A stretch of DNA of 64,000 nt from contig JAVGVS010000236.1 in assembly GCA_032718565.1 (NCBI GenBank), positions 496,001 through 560,000 of the forward strand, given 5' to 3'. Made by a program: the position numbers and the translations under genes. Below are positions 12,601 to 24,759 of this stretch, piece by piece (position 1 is the stretch's first letter; the number at the start of each line of letters is the position of its first letter). The notes under the pieces are model-generated. The model was given only the letters and a program-made list of their open reading frames with translations. It did no database searches and had not been told where the DNA came from. This stretch comes from Distichodus sexfasciatus (lineage: Eukaryota > Chordata > Actinopteri > Characiformes > Distichodontidae).

Positions 12601-13660
12601 GTATATTTGTGTAGGTAGCAATAGTACTCATTTCTAAGAAAGTATCATTACCGTAGAGTGCTTATCAGCTGACGGTGAATAACAGACTAACACATTCATT
12701 TCACGTTTTTAAATAGAGGGAAAAGGTGCCATGAATGACTGTCATTAAATAGGCTTAAAGCCATAACATTGTCTGGTGAATTAATCTTTATGATTCCGCT
12801 TGTAACAAAGATGATGTGCTGCGCATTTATAGATATCCTGCAAGGTACAGAGCAGTCTTTAACTGAATACATCACTTGGCTCATTTGTATAGCTAACTTC
12901 AACGCTTAGTGTTTTCATTTTACAATTTTTGTACTTTTAGACATTAGCACTGCTCTGTGGTGGCAGAAGGAATTGCAGCAGTGACCCACTTTTCCCAAGA
13001 GCACGTACAGATCTAATGCAGGATTCAACTGTTCTAGCAAGTGTCTTCACAGATCCACCTGGAGCTACACAGTAAACCTGCTGAGAAATTACACGGTGTG
13101 AAGAGAAACAGATAAACCAGTACAGATATAGTGACCGAAGCATTCGTTTATTGCAAGTCATATCTCCCTTCGCCTCATCATAACCAGTCTGAGAAAATCC
13201 CATCTCAGCTCAAAGCAAACTGATACGGCCATATGGAGAAGAATAAACATGTTGCGTATGTTGTGATGTTATTGCCAGAGCCTCACGACTATCAAGCCTC
13301 TAGAATGTGTCTATATTTGCTTTGTGGTTTGTTGTGTGGTGTAAAATAAATTATTTAAGTTGAAATAAGTGACATTTGTTGGATCTGGTGATTTGTCACA
13401 AGGTTGTTTGTCCCTCTCTCTCTCTCTTTGGGAAAATTGGGAAGCCATCTATGATGCCACCAAGGTCAAGATCTTTGTCATTTTTAAGAGCAAAAATATT
13501 TGAATGTAAATATTCACATAAATAAAATCTGCAGTTGAAAATCTCTGCAGTCCCCACAGTAAGATTTTAAAGCTAAAATTGGATATTTGGTATATTTGGT
13601 GTTAGCTGGTAATGATGTGGTAATGATGCACTTCTCTTTAATTTGTGTGTTTATGCACTA
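9699..13660. other. rab42 3' UTR and gene-free DNA
   Basis: The sequence after the stop is GC-balanced to about 10.1 kb, which fits a 3' UTR, and then turns AT-rich. No clear polyadenylation site could be assigned. A short GT run lies at 11827-11848 and GGAT-rich words lie near 12420. I see no second gene; in particular no TAF12-like histone-fold exon. Confidence 0.5.
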
Positions 13661-13661
13661 G

Positions 13662-13850
13662 CTGTCAAACGTTTGGACATAACTTATTCAGTGATTTTCA
13701 AATTATTTTTTACATTGTAGATTAATACTGAAGACATCAAAACTATGACGAAAAACACCTATGGAATTATGCAGTAAACCAAAAGTAGCAACCTTTCGTT
13801 TTGATGGCATTCTCTCAGTCGGATTCACTTGCACTTTTATAGCATTACAA
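13662..13850 (+). mobile_element. Tc1/mariner-like remnant
   Basis: The words AAACGTTTGGACATA and CATTGTAGATTAATACTGAAG, followed by ACATCAAAACTATGA, match by memory the end region of a very common fish Tc1-like element. No transposase frame or second terminus was found. Confidence 0.6.
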
Positions 13851-15230
13851 GAATTTTTTAAAAAAATATTTTTTCATGAACTGCAGTAGAATAACTATGA
13901 CATATGAATTTGGCAGAGTAGTTACATCTAAATTCATTTATGTTTGTTCATTGTCATTAGCAATACTTGTAACTTGTTTCTAAAGACGATTGTTTAGAGG
14001 AACCCTCAAATGACTACACAATCTTTAGGTTTTTCAGTACCTGAGTCTTAATAAAACTTTGCACAGGCTCTGATTTAGCATTCCCAATGAATCTTCTGTA
14101 TCTTCTTTACTTGAATTTGGGCTGTCAGGCAGCTCAAGAAGTTGTTCTAAAAATACCTGCTCTAAAATACCAACACACTTGGTGACCATGTACTTTCTCA
14201 TTTAACTACAGAACTTTTATTGGTACTTCCAAATAAAAAAAGATCATCATGTGTTAATTTTGGCACCTGCACAAGATTGAGTCTCAGTTGTAATCTTAGT
14301 GTTAAGGTGAAAATGCTTGTTAGTTTTAGTCGCATTGCAGTTATTTTTATCCTCCATAGTTTAAGTCTAGTTCTCAATGACAAAATGAGTTATATGTCTG
14401 TCACTTTTCAGTATTTAAGTCAAAGTGTCTCTTCTCTTTAAAATTCTAGCTTTATCCATCATGTAAGCAGAATTGAGCTGCTTTCTTTCATCTTTCTTAA
14501 AGGACGTTCTGCATTTGAAACCTCTTTGAACAAAACCCATCAGTAGCTCTGCTGCTTAAAATGCATGTGAAAGACGCAGGTGGGATTTGAACACACATCT
14601 GCACAGGAAACAAATTAGCTCCTCTTCTTAACCACTAAACCACCTGATCTAACATGCAAGATAACGACATGCTTCCTTTAACTCTGCCAGTTAATTTCAC
14701 AATTAAAGGCAGACAGAACTCAGCAGCTGACATTGTCAAAAGGTTTGGCAGCTCAATTTTCTTTTGAAAGCTAAACGAACAAACAAAAAAACTGCTGCTT
14801 AAAATGCATTGTCAACATAGAGACATTTATATCTGTGGGTTCATATCCAGGCAGAATTAGACTAAATCTGACCAGGTTAAATCTGCTCAGCATCAGTTAC
14901 GTAGTCCTTTATAACACAACATTTTGTTCTAATTATGCTGGGCATCTCTTTTTGCATGCCACAAGTTTTTAAAAATAAGTTTCCTGTTTCAAAATCCAGA
15001 AAGAATTAGTGTGAAAATGAAAAGAAAGAGGGAAAATAAATTAACGTGGTCAATTTGTGTCAAAGTGAATGTGACAAATATGTCACCTCTGATTTTTCTC
15101 AGTTCCTTGTGACGGAATTCAAAAAGTGACTAGGAAGGCCAGTTTTGATCTACAAATAAGGCACATTTAGTTTTTTTAATGGCACAGGTATTTCTCCTGT
15201 TAAGAGATCATTTACAAAAGTAATGTTTCG
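13851..15230. other. Gene-free AT-rich DNA
   Basis: Decayed sequence with no coding signal. Part of it may be older Tc1-like material. Confidence 0.4.
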
Positions 15231-15231
15231 C

Positions 15232-15537
15232 GTGGGTATGGCGCAGTGGTTAGCACTGCCGCCTCCCAGCAAGAAGGTCCTGGGTTCGAACCCCGGGGAT
15301 GGCCGTAGGGCCTTTCGGTGTGTAGTTTGCATGATCTCCTGGTGTTCATGTGGGTTTTTTCCGGGTGCTCTGCTTTCCTCCCACAGTCAAAGGGCATGCA
15401 ATATAGGTTACTTGGTGACTCTAAATTAAACGCCGTAAGGTGTGAGTGTGTGTGGCCTGTGGTGTGTTGGTGCCTGCCCAGGGTTGTTCCCTGCCTTGCG
15501 CCCGTAGAGCATGGTTTCAAGGTAAGACGAATAATAA
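15232..15537 (+). mobile_element. SINE family A (tRNA-derived), + strand
   Basis: A tRNA-like head has an A-box-like GGCGCAGTGGTTAGC and a B-box GGTTCGAACCC. The body contains the word CACAGTC and ends in GCCTGCCCAGGGTTGTTCC. Related copies lie at 37207-37572, 41972-42290, 45170-45552 and 58866-58990. It is not a functional tRNA gene, because the cloverleaf 3' half is absent. Confidence 0.85.
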
Positions 15538-15612
15538 AACATCATATTTGAAATACGTTTTATAGTTTATTATAAGGTTTGTTTGCTGAGTAACGTTTAT
15601 TATCCGCTGTGT

Positions 15613-16764
15613 AAGTTAACGAGGCGCCGACCTATGGAGGACTAAACATGACATAATTATAAATAAATAAATGTGTGAATAAATAAGTAAATATAGAAAT
15701 AAATAAATACATAAATACAATATGCCCTGGAAAATTGCTAAATGTATTCCTACTTTTGTTTATTAACATATTTCAAGATTTATTTATTTCTGAATTTCCA
15801 ATTTCTTTCTTTTTTATTTATTTTTGTGTTGTCATATTTCTTTTTATTTATCTATTTTAGATTTTCCACATTTTTACATATATTTATTTCTGCATTTCCA
15901 CATTTCTACATGTATTTATTTGTCTCTGTATGCTGATAAGGTAGGCGGTCCAGCCTAGTGGAAACTGCGGATTGCTCAAGAGGGCGCCTCAGACAGAAGC
16001 AATCGATCTAATCAGCGTGACGCTTGTTAGTTAAAATCATCTGAAACTAACTCTACAAATGGCCGCCAACGGGAGACCGCTAGCACATGTTCTGCGGGAT
16101 TTAGCTGATCAGCTGGAAAATAGTTAGTTTCTTGTGTTCGCATATGTCAAATAACCATTGTCATCAGTAAAATTGTATTTTATCGAGCACGGCAATTTAA
16201 ACCTCAAAAAATCTTAAGGATAATGTGTTCAAAACATGTTTTGTGCAACCCACCAAGTTCAACTCCGCCGTCTAATGCCAGCACAGCGAGACATTATAAC
16301 TCAGACAGCGATAACTCATTAAAAACACATAATAGTTATATCACAGGACAGCAGCCGCGACAAGCACAGGCATTACTTAGTCGAGTCAAAATATCCAACT
16401 TCAATTAACCAATCACGGTTTCCACTAAGGCTGGGACCGCCTACCTTATCAGCATACAGACAAATAAATACATGTAGAAATGTGGAAATGCAGAAATAAA
16501 TATATGTAAAAATGTGGAAAATCTAAAATAGATAAATAAAGAAATGTGACAACACAAAAATAAATAAATGAAGAAATGTGGAAATTCAGAAATAAATAAA
16601 TCTTGAAATATGTTAATAAACAAAAGTAGGAATACATTTAGCAATTTTCCAGGGCACATTGTATTTATGTATTTATTTATTTCTATATTTACTTAGTTAT
16701 TCACACATTTATTTATTTATAATTATGTCATGTTTAGTCCTCCATAGCCGACATCAGTTAACTT
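15613..16764. mobile_element. Foldback element: 350-bp inverted arms around 435 bp
   Basis: The left arm (15613-15975) and right arm (16411-16764) are near-exact reverse complements. They share AAGTTAAC at the outer edges and GGTAGGCGGTCC near the inner edges, and both are made largely of TTTATTTAT and related words. The 435-bp centre (15976-16410) is not AT-repetitive and contains several CpGs. It holds an ATG frame of 22 codons beginning MAANGRPLAHVLRD. No transposase is encoded. This is a non-autonomous inverted-repeat element of unknown family. I found no clear flanking duplication. Confidence 0.8.
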
Positions 16765-17106
16765 AATGAGATTAGAGAGATCAATTCGCACTTTAGACAG
16801 TTAACGCTATACTTCATCTAAAGTAGACATATGCACATACCATGTATGTAAGTTATTATATTTAATTTACGATGCTCAAATATTTTGCTAATATGGGGAA
16901 GTAATGTTAGTCTAGCTGTTTGTGAGTTAAATTTAGTTGAAATGGAATAGCCAGCTCATATACTTTCTTCAGAATAATGTTATCTAGATCGGTTGCTGAT
17001 TTTAATGTGCAGGTATGATAATGGATATTTTTAATTAGGATAAATATGTTTCTAACTGGATCAGATGTAACCAGACTGTAATATTTTTGCACAGGGTCGG
17101 TTAAAC

Positions 17107-18850
17107 ATGAAAAGAAAGGGCGAGATATCAGACTTCTTTATAAAGAAGCACAAACAGGCAGATCAGGTTCAAACAGACCCTACCTTTGCACTGGATCCCA
17201 CATCAGCTCCATACCTGAGACTAGTCAGAGTCAGTGTGTTCAGACTTCAGGTCCACCAGCAGGTCAGAGCATCTACTAGGAAATCACATGTTTCAACTAA
17301 TGTTAGAATTTCTGTTGAGCTTCAGGAAAGTTCAACTAAAAAAAATCAAATCCAACACATTTCTATTAACTCACAGCAAAGGAGTAGATGATGAGTGAAT
17401 TATTATATTTTCATATTTTGAATTATATGTTGGTAATGTAATAGATTTGGGTTTTCTAAACACTTTCATTGTGTTTGTGTGTGTGTGCATCTTGCATATA
17501 TCAGGATAAGCAATTTGTATAATGGTATGAAAAGTGACAGGTATTTCAGGAGAAGGTGACTTCTGAGGACATTGCCCATGCCCCCATTTTTCAAAAGGCT
17601 TATAAATATTTTTTAATGTTCCTTGTGAGGGTTGGATTAGGGCAATAGAAAATAGTTTGTAGAGTATATAAACAATGGAAACCTATAGAATGTCCTCACA
17701 ATTCACAAAAACGTGTGTGTGTGTTTTCTACCATTCTATGGGAACTAATGGATTGTGTTGTAATGATGTATCAAGGGATGACACAGAGACCTCTGGCTCT
17801 GAGCAAGACAGTGAGCCAGAGCTGACAGAAGATGTCATCGAGCCCCTTCCAGCTGCATCAAGCACCAGATTTGCTGTTCCAAAAGGACCCAGTGGTAGGC
17901 CAGACCTATATTTTAAACTACACATTTTAGTTAGCTGCTGTCAGTTAGCGATCGAGTCTTTAATTGTGCAATTTTCTTAATTGTACATTTCATAGAGATA
18001 TTAATGATTTAAAAATTATACTATTATTTTCTATTATTTATTTTGCATTTCAGACATCTCAAGATCTAGAGAAGAGGGTCCTGTACAGCCATGTTTGACA
18101 GCATTTCCCAGAACTCAGTACGGCACTAGAAAGAGGGCTTTCAACAGCTCCTGGTATAAGGACAATTCATGGCTTGAATATTCTGTAAGTCAAGATTCAA
18201 CTTATTGTTTTGGCATTTTTCTTTGCCCAGTACACCAGAATCTGCCTTCACATCCCAGTCAGGATTTTCTAACTGGAAAAAGGCACTGTTTAAAGATTGT
18301 GGGTTTAAGCTCCATTCAAAGGCAGAGCATCATATCAGTGCTGTGTATGCTTGGAATCAGCATAAAAGGGCTATCAACAGCGACTTATCAATGTTGGATC
18401 TCATTAATGAGGAACGGAAAAACTTATTAAAACCCACCTTAGGACAAATAATGTCTGATGACAGGTTGTCACCCAGGGGATTCTCTATGTTGAGTCAAGG
18501 AGGGCACGCCTCAAGATGGATGAATTCGCGGAACGCTTTTGCCAGTTCTCATCAGAACCGCAGAATTATGTTGCTTTAAACGCATTCTAGATAAGTTTGT
18601 AACTGATGACACCAAACTGTGTTTTTGTTTTTCTTTTCAAATCCAGGTCTGTTTTGTCTGCTATGTCTAATTGCAGTATTTTTTGTTTGGTTGTTTTTTC
18701 ATTATGCTATTGTTTTTGCAAATAAAACGTTTGAATTCCTTAATTTATTATTTCAACTTTATGAGTACAGTGCGTGTGTGTGTGGACCCCCTGAAATAGC
18801 AGTGGCCACCCCCTGGCCACCCCATGTAAAATATTGTAGCTCCGCCCACC
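17107..18850 (+). pseudogene. Internally deleted hAT transposase (ZMYM1-like, TTF zinc finger)
   Basis: The fragments read as the family of hAT-derived proteins often annotated ZMYM1-like. Segment 17107-17391 opens MKRKGEISDFFIKKHK, the usual N-terminus. Segment 17766-17893 is an acidic linker with a GTAGGC donor. From 18053 a TTF-type zinc-finger region reads TAFPRTQYGTRKRAF and SSWYKDNSWLEYS, and after a frameshift near 18205-18230 NWKKALFKDCGFKLHSKAEH and SMLDLINEERKNLL. Directly after that comes the extreme C-terminus, MSDDRLSPRG then, in another frame, ESRRARLKMDEFAERF. The whole dimerisation and DDE core between these is missing. A 3' tail with AATAAA-like signal (about 18720) and a terminus-like GTAGCTCCGCCCAC follow, near 18848. 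It cannot encode an active transposase. Confidence 0.72.
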
Positions 18851-18857
18851 GCAGAAA

Positions 18858-19740
18858 TGCGGTTCAAAAAGATATGGCTAACTCTTCAAGCCGCGTTACG
18901 ACAAGCATAACTGTTTTTCACAGCAGGTTTTTCAGGGCGGGACTTAAACGCAGTCAGCTTACGTAGAGAGGGTTATATTTAGCGTAGCCCTGGCCAGATC
19001 TACTGCTCTGGCCTAGCCCACCTGCCTAGCGTCAGTACCTGCTAGTCTGGGCAGGTTCTCTAAGAGAGTCTGTCATATGCTAAGTCCGAAGTGGTTCCTA
19101 ATATCTTCATTCCCTCACAGCCGGCGGCTGCCGTTGAACCAAGTTTAATTGACCTATTTTGTGTTGTCATAAACTGTAAAATATGACATGTGCATGTTTA
19201 ACCTGTTGTAAAGAACCCCAAATGATTAGGCTAAATGCATGAGAACACGCAGCTAATCTATATGAGCTAGCTCAAATGTGAAATTTAGCGGTGGGGTAAT
19301 GCATGGTAAAATGTAAGTTAGCAAACTGTCTGCTCTAATCTATAAACTCTCAGGTTTTTTCAGTGTTCCTCTGTCATTTTTGCCTTTCCCCTGCTGTCCT
19401 CCCTTTCATTGAAACGTATATTGCAAAGGCTCAACAAGGGAAAATTTTTACATTGCTTTGCTTGAGTGATCTTTTTTCAAACTGTGCATGTGCATGCATG
19501 TGTAGTACAGTCGATGGGTAGGGACTGTGTAGTAGTGAGCAGTGCTTCAGTGCTTCAGAGACGACACGCCTATAGCATCTGCAGCGTACAAAGTACCGCC
19601 CTTATTTTCACCACTTTGAGACATAATTTTACCTATGTAGCAACGTTCATATTCGCTCAAAATTGACGAGGTGATTACTGACACTGTTTCTTTGGTATGA
19701 GGAACTTAGAACCGATATCATTTTGACCTTACTGGGCCTT
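18858..19740 (+). mobile_element. piggyBac-like element, copy 1 (5' end lost)
   Basis: About 850 bp align over nearly their whole length with 31400-32360 in the same orientation, sharing for example CAGCCGGCGGCTGCCG versus CACCGCCGGCGGCTGCCG and GGTGGGGTAATGCATGG. It ends ACTGGGCCTT followed by TTAA (19741-19744), matching the end of the complete copy. The start abuts the hAT remnant. An internal deletion of about 65 bp separates it from the other copy. Confidence 0.7.
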
Positions 19741-20039
19741 TTAAAGGTTGAAGCGAAACCGCCAATAAGAAACTGGTCAAAAAGTAGCCCATTCAGAGAA
19801 TGTCTGATATTTTTATCATTACATATTTTTTCATTATATATAAGCATGATTATAGAGAATCTTTTCATAGTAATATTTTTTATTTCACGCTGATCTGACT
19901 TAAGACTAGTTCAGATAATGTAGAGACTTTCACCTTGCCTAATAAAAAATTTAGGTTTCACCAAATCAGCCATTGTTTTACTTCTTAAAAGTTTAAATTC
20001 ATTTTGGATAATGGTGATATAAAATCTTTTCTAGCAGAT

Positions 20040-20850
20040 ATCACTAAAACGGTCACCTATGATGCCTTGCACCAGGGCTGGATCGATAGCTTTTTTTTTG
20101 TTAGAATCAAAAATACATTTTTTACAAAACAAATTAAATAAAAGTTCAAAATTAAAAGACATATGACATATTAAGAGTCTCACTCTTCCTGTCATGTGGG
20201 TGGGCCCAGGTTGGGATTGGGTGGGCCTGGCCCCTCTGGGCCCGCCCGCACTTTCTGTACATATTAACACTTTATATTATAATTTATCATTAAAGAAAAA
20301 TATATAGACAGTATTTGTATTTTATTAACCTTGTACTGCAAGGCATTTTAAATTTAATGGTACAGAAGCATTATGTGCAGTAGATCACCCTCAGCTAGAA
20401 GGCTGGCTAATGAACAGTCATAGCCTGTCCAGCAGCATCGGCTAACTTAAAAAAAAGACATTTGTTAGATGGGCCCAGCAGAGGAAGAGCTACTTGACTC
20501 TATGAAATTGATAAAGAGATTTTGGATGTAATAATTTTAGTACTGTGGGACAGCTAATGATCAATAACCTTGGTGTCCCACATATGTTTGTCTATAAAGA
20601 AAGAATTCCGAAAGAATACTTTATTTTTTTTTACTTCATACAACATTATGCAATTGATTGTTTCCAAAAACAATCAACAATATGATTCCAGAGTTGGATA
20701 TATGCTTCATGCTTTATAAAACTCTCTTATGAAACTTGCTCATAAACTTATAAAGTTTCCAGGAGTCTTTATTATATTTCAGCTTTGCTGTTCTGAAAGC
20801 CTACACCAGAAAATCTAAATTCAACAAACTGTTATGGTGCTGTAAAATCT
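20040..20850 (+). repeat. Repeat R1, copy a (CpG-poor)
   Basis: This aligns with 21490-22115 over most of its length, for example GTACAGAAGCATTATGTGCA versus GTACAGAAGCGTTATGTGCA and TCATAGCCTGTCCAGC in both. At several positions it has TG or CA where copy b has CG, as expected from methylation decay. It also carries an insertion at about 20073-20255. Confidence 0.7.
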
Positions 20851-21489
20851 CTTTTAATTCTGTTTTTTATTTCCAATTTGTATCTTTTTGTTATCCAGAA
20901 ATGCTAAGGAAAAAGCCTTCAAATTTACAATGGAATTTTGACGGTGACTAACTTGTTTATTTTATGTTCAATAAAAACATGAAAACTGTACGTTTAATGT
21001 ATTTATATGAACTTTCTAATGCACATTGCTTTATTTTGAAATACAATTGCTGATGAACAGTGTAAAAAACACAAGCAGTATTTTTTCATTTATTGAAAAA
21101 TGATATATATTCTTCGTGGCCTCTAAAACTTTGCCTTGGAAGCTTTGACTGCTCACTATCACTATCACTATTTACTGGTAAGTTGTGCATTCATTTCCAC
21201 TATCAAAGTCTCATCTCCGCAGTCTCTCTCATCTCCTGAATCAAGTTAAAAAGCAGAAAAACTATCCAGTATAATACTATATATCATTTGATATGTAGAT
21301 CATAGTCCACATTTCTAAACGTACAAACTTGATGAATTTTTTGACTTCAGTTCTAATGTTTCCTGAATTCCTATAATACATTAATTCGTGTATTGATTGA
21401 TTGATTGATTGATTTGATTGTTCTTGTTTTTATAAAGGCCGGGGCGTTCCCAGCTACAGCGTTTCCCTATTGGACAGATAATGTGTCAA

Positions 21490-22115
21490 TCACTAATAAT
21501 ATGCGTTACCCATGATGCCGTGCACACAATACACATTCTGTACACATGAACACCTCTTCTCGTAATTTACCAATATAATATAATTACATATAAACAACCA
21601 GTGTGTGTTATTAACCTTATACTGCAATGCATTTTACATGTACTGGTACAGAAGCGTTATGTGCAGTAGATGTCATCACCATGAGCTAGATGGCTTGCTA
21701 CTGAGGAGTCATAGCCTGTCCAGCGCCGATTCCAACTTAAAAAGGGCATCTGTCGTGACTGACACAGCAGGGGAAGGGTCACTTGACTTCGTTGCGAATC
21801 GATATATATCAAGAGATTTCGGATGCACAATTTTTAGTACCCGGGGCTGCTAATGATCGATTATCTTGGCGTCCCACCTATACGTTTTGAAAGAAAAGAA
21901 CTATAGTACCTGTAGGTATCTGGGCGGTGAAATACACTGTAGCGTACCATAAAAAAATCACACAATCATTCCAATAATATGGTTCGCGAGTAAGGTTGGA
22001 AACCGAACCTTCTAAAACCCAGACATACTCTGCGCAGTACTGATAGAGCTCAGCTGGCCTTCGGAAGCTTAAACCAGGAAGTCTAAACTCAACAAACTGC
22101 GCATGTTCGCGCGGC
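21490..22115 (+). repeat. Repeat R1, copy b, adjoining the CpG island
   Basis: Second copy of R1, next to the CpG-rich putative gmeb1 promoter and retaining more CpG. A third, shorter copy lies at 29383-29500 inside gmeb1. R1 is therefore dispersed, not only tandem. Its origin is unknown and I see no coding frame. Confidence 0.7.
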
Positions 22116-22720
22116 TTTCAGTAAGGATGTGTCCGACGTCGTAAACGGTAAGACAAATCAACTCCGCGCTCTAATGTTTAACGTTGTGCGCGGTGGCCGT
22201 GTCGAAGAGCGCGAGCGCCGAAGTTCGCCGTTAGGCATCAGCCGAAGTTCTAGCTTCACACGCAGCCGCGTCAATGGCGGAACGGCGGAACGGCGGCGGC
22301 GGCGTCGCTGCGTTGTTGTTGGTACGTGCCGCCGCACAGGGAGACGTCGCCTGCGTCCGACACCGCGCCCTTACCTACTACGTAGTACGCTCAGCGAAAA
22401 GTATGGCGACGCGCTGTATTTACATACTGCCTAGTATGGCAGTATTTACAGGAGCGAGGCGTCCGAAAGCAAATCGCCGAACGTACGTTTTGCCATGCGC
22501 GCCGGCACGTAACGTTTAAACGGGCGGACGCACGCCGCTCGAGCACATTCCTGAGGAGCACGGACGCCTCACTCCGAAAGCCGAGCGAGTTTAGTTGGTC
22601 CCGTGGACGCTTATAGCTTAGCATGCTAGCTGGTAACAACAGGTCGTGGGCGAAGGCAACGGCAACGAGCGCTAGCAGAGACGTTAGCCAAAAGGCTTGT
22701 TTCTTTAATCTAGCACCGCG
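22116..22720 (+). promoter_or_regulatory. CpG-island-like region, putative gmeb1 promoter/first exon
   Basis: CpG density rises sharply here, with CGCG and GGCGG words throughout, and falls again by 22.9 kb. It is the only such region between rab42 and the gmeb1 start codon at 24760. A consensus-like donor GTACGT at 22322 follows TTGTTGTTG, so a non-coding first exon ending at 22321 is possible. The gmeb1 coding exon 1 has an acceptor before its ATG, so an upstream non-coding exon is required. Open frames here are composition artefacts. Confidence 0.6.
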
Positions 22721-23377
22721 ACTAAATGGTGGCGCAAAATCAACTTGGCACTATCCAAATAAAAGTACATCAGTCTTCACAGTCACAGTAAACATTAAAT
22801 TGCACGAAAGCCTTGAACGTCTGCGTTTTTTAAAAAAAGTCTGAATGCTGGAAACGAGCGTCAGCGTTCAAGCGCAAATTAGCTAGCAGAGGGATATATG
22901 CTTTGTGTTTCATTTTGTCTTTCGGTATTTACATGGTAACGCTGGCGGAGCTGCCGGTAGCCTTTAGTAGGTTTTTTTTTTGTTGAAAAAATAAAGCGAC
23001 AAAGCAAATGAAATGCGAAGCCCCGCAGGAGACTTCACTCTGTATGTTATTTGGAGATCACAGGAACCGCGGTACAGCGGCTGCGCAGCTTAGCGTGAAC
23101 GCACCCAAAGCGAAATATGAGTCGTGTGAACTCTAGGCTGATATTCTTGGGTAAAATAAAATATATACTTTATTAAACGTAAATTAACTTATCAGTTAAG
23201 TTTCCATACATCAGAGGTTGATTCACTATAATGTACTAAGCAAGTCATTCAGTATGTAAATGAAATGTGTGGTGATTGTAAAGCATTTTGCAACATACTA
23301 TACTTAACCAGTTAACACCCTGTAGACCGCACAGTCAGACAGATCGTAATCAATACGATGCATGTCTGTCATCAGCA

Positions 23378-23382
23378 ATATA

Positions 23383-23474
<92 letters not shown>
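23378..23474. repeat. (AT)n microsatellite
   Basis: About 97 bp of nearly pure alternating AT with a few interruptions. It is self-complementary and explains spurious Ile/Tyr open frames on both strands. Confidence 0.95.
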
Positions 23475-23481
<7 letters not shown>

Positions 23482-23529
23482 CATAGCCCATTTACCTTTA
23501 AATAATGTATTTTATAAATTATGAGCATG

Positions 23530-23850
23530 CAAATTTTTACATTTACATTTATGGGATTAAGCAGACGTTCTAGTTTCAGGGACAGTCTCCCCGAGTGCAG
23601 CCTGGGGTTAGTCAAAGTAAACTTTGTCATCTCTGCTATAAACTGTACGAGTCTACAGAGAGACGAGACTCCAGTTTTAACTGGACAAAGAACAAAAAAA
23701 TACACTTTAAACTAGAAGTCGAAAGAGAGATCATATGTATTTGTAATGGTTTTGCTAAAGGACCAAATGGTGGTAGTGTTGAAGGTTGGATTTAAACCTA
23801 TGACTAGACCATCAAATTGGCTTAGTGTTCCAAAGCACAAATAACCAAAC
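23530..23850 (-). mobile_element. SINE family B, minus strand, with an internal insertion
   Basis: The piece at 23536-23615 carries TTTACATTTACATTTATGGG and GGGACAGTCTCCCCG, and 23751-23805 has GGACCAAATGGTGGTAGTG. Both correspond to parts of the SINE at 36110-36305. About 130 bp of other sequence separates them. Confidence 0.6.
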
Positions 23851-24033
23851 GTAATGAATTCTAATTCAGGTTTGGCAGTGGCTGTGTCCAAAGCATGGTC
23901 TATGTAGATGCTAGTGACTAGCAAAAACCTGCTGAGAGAAACCTAACAAAGAAATCGAGGTGAAAATGTTCTTGACAGTGTGAAATGTGCAATTGTATAT
24001 TTTACAAAAGAAATTTACATGTGTGACTAAGAT

Positions 24034-24640
24034 AGGGCTGGGCAATATGACCTCAAATCAGTATCACAATTAATTTAATATTCTACTTCGATTAATGAAT
24101 GATTATTTAGTTTTGTTTTTTTTTTTATTTAGGTTTTTTTGGTTTGCTTTTTTGCCTTCATAGTTTGTACTTAAAATATGATTAACAATGAAAGCTAAAA
24201 TATTTTATTCTAATGAAAGAGCACCTTTAAATGAAAGTGATTGATTGTCACTGTGAACACACAACAGCACAGCACACAGTGCACCACCATGAAACGTGAC
24301 CTCTGCATTAGACCTATCCATGAAGGAGCAGTGGGCAGCCCCCCGGAAGCAATGCTTGGGGACGTCACCTTGCTTATGAATACTTTTAGCAGCCCAGGAT
24401 TCGAGCCAGTGACCTCCTAATCACAGGGCGAGCGCCGTTACTCTACCAATTATTTGTCATTTTAAAGTATTTATAGGAAGCAGAGTCACATGACAACACA
24501 TACAGTTGTATGTTTTAAAGATCAATACATGGCAAACAGCACTGGGGGAAGTATTAACAGAATTTTTAAAATAATGAAATAATCAGCATGTGTAAGTTGT
24601 TGGGAATATCAGTTTCGATTACTTTTTGATTAGTTGCCCT
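24034..24640. mobile_element. hAT-like non-autonomous element with nested SINE C
   Basis: The left end TAGGGCTGGGCAATATG matches the usual start of Tip100-type fish hAT elements, and the right end near 24640 reads GATTAGTTGCCCTA. Flanks share TAAGA, a weak remnant of an 8-bp duplication. A family C SINE at 24245-24440 is inserted inside. The element ends about 100 bp before gmeb1 coding exon 1. Confidence 0.6.
24245..24440 (-). mobile_element. SINE family C, minus strand
   Basis: Reverse-complement tRNA-like SINE containing CAGTGCACCACCATGAAACG, CCATGAAGGAGCAGTGGGC and ACCTTGCTTATGAATAC. It matches the copies at 29115-29375, 49018-49262 and 50530-50790. Confidence 0.75.
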
Positions 24641-24759
24641 ACCATAAGAAAATCAAACTGTATCGTAATCTGGTTAGTAAACCAGACTCTATAAAAGAGA
24701 AAGGTCTCTGAGTCATTATGAATCATTATGTCCTCCCCAGCGTGCACTAGGCGCAGGAC

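Noticed and set aside
15232..15310. Possible tRNA gene (A and B boxes)
   Set aside because: No acceptor-stem pairing or 3' half; it is the head of a SINE with several copies in the window.
22129..22639. Arg-rich open frames in the CpG-rich region
   Set aside because: High GC removes stop codons; the frames occur in both strands and show no family resemblance.
23288..23705. Long Ile/Tyr-rich open frames on both strands
   Set aside because: They arise from the AT microsatellite at 23378-23474, which has no stops in some frames.
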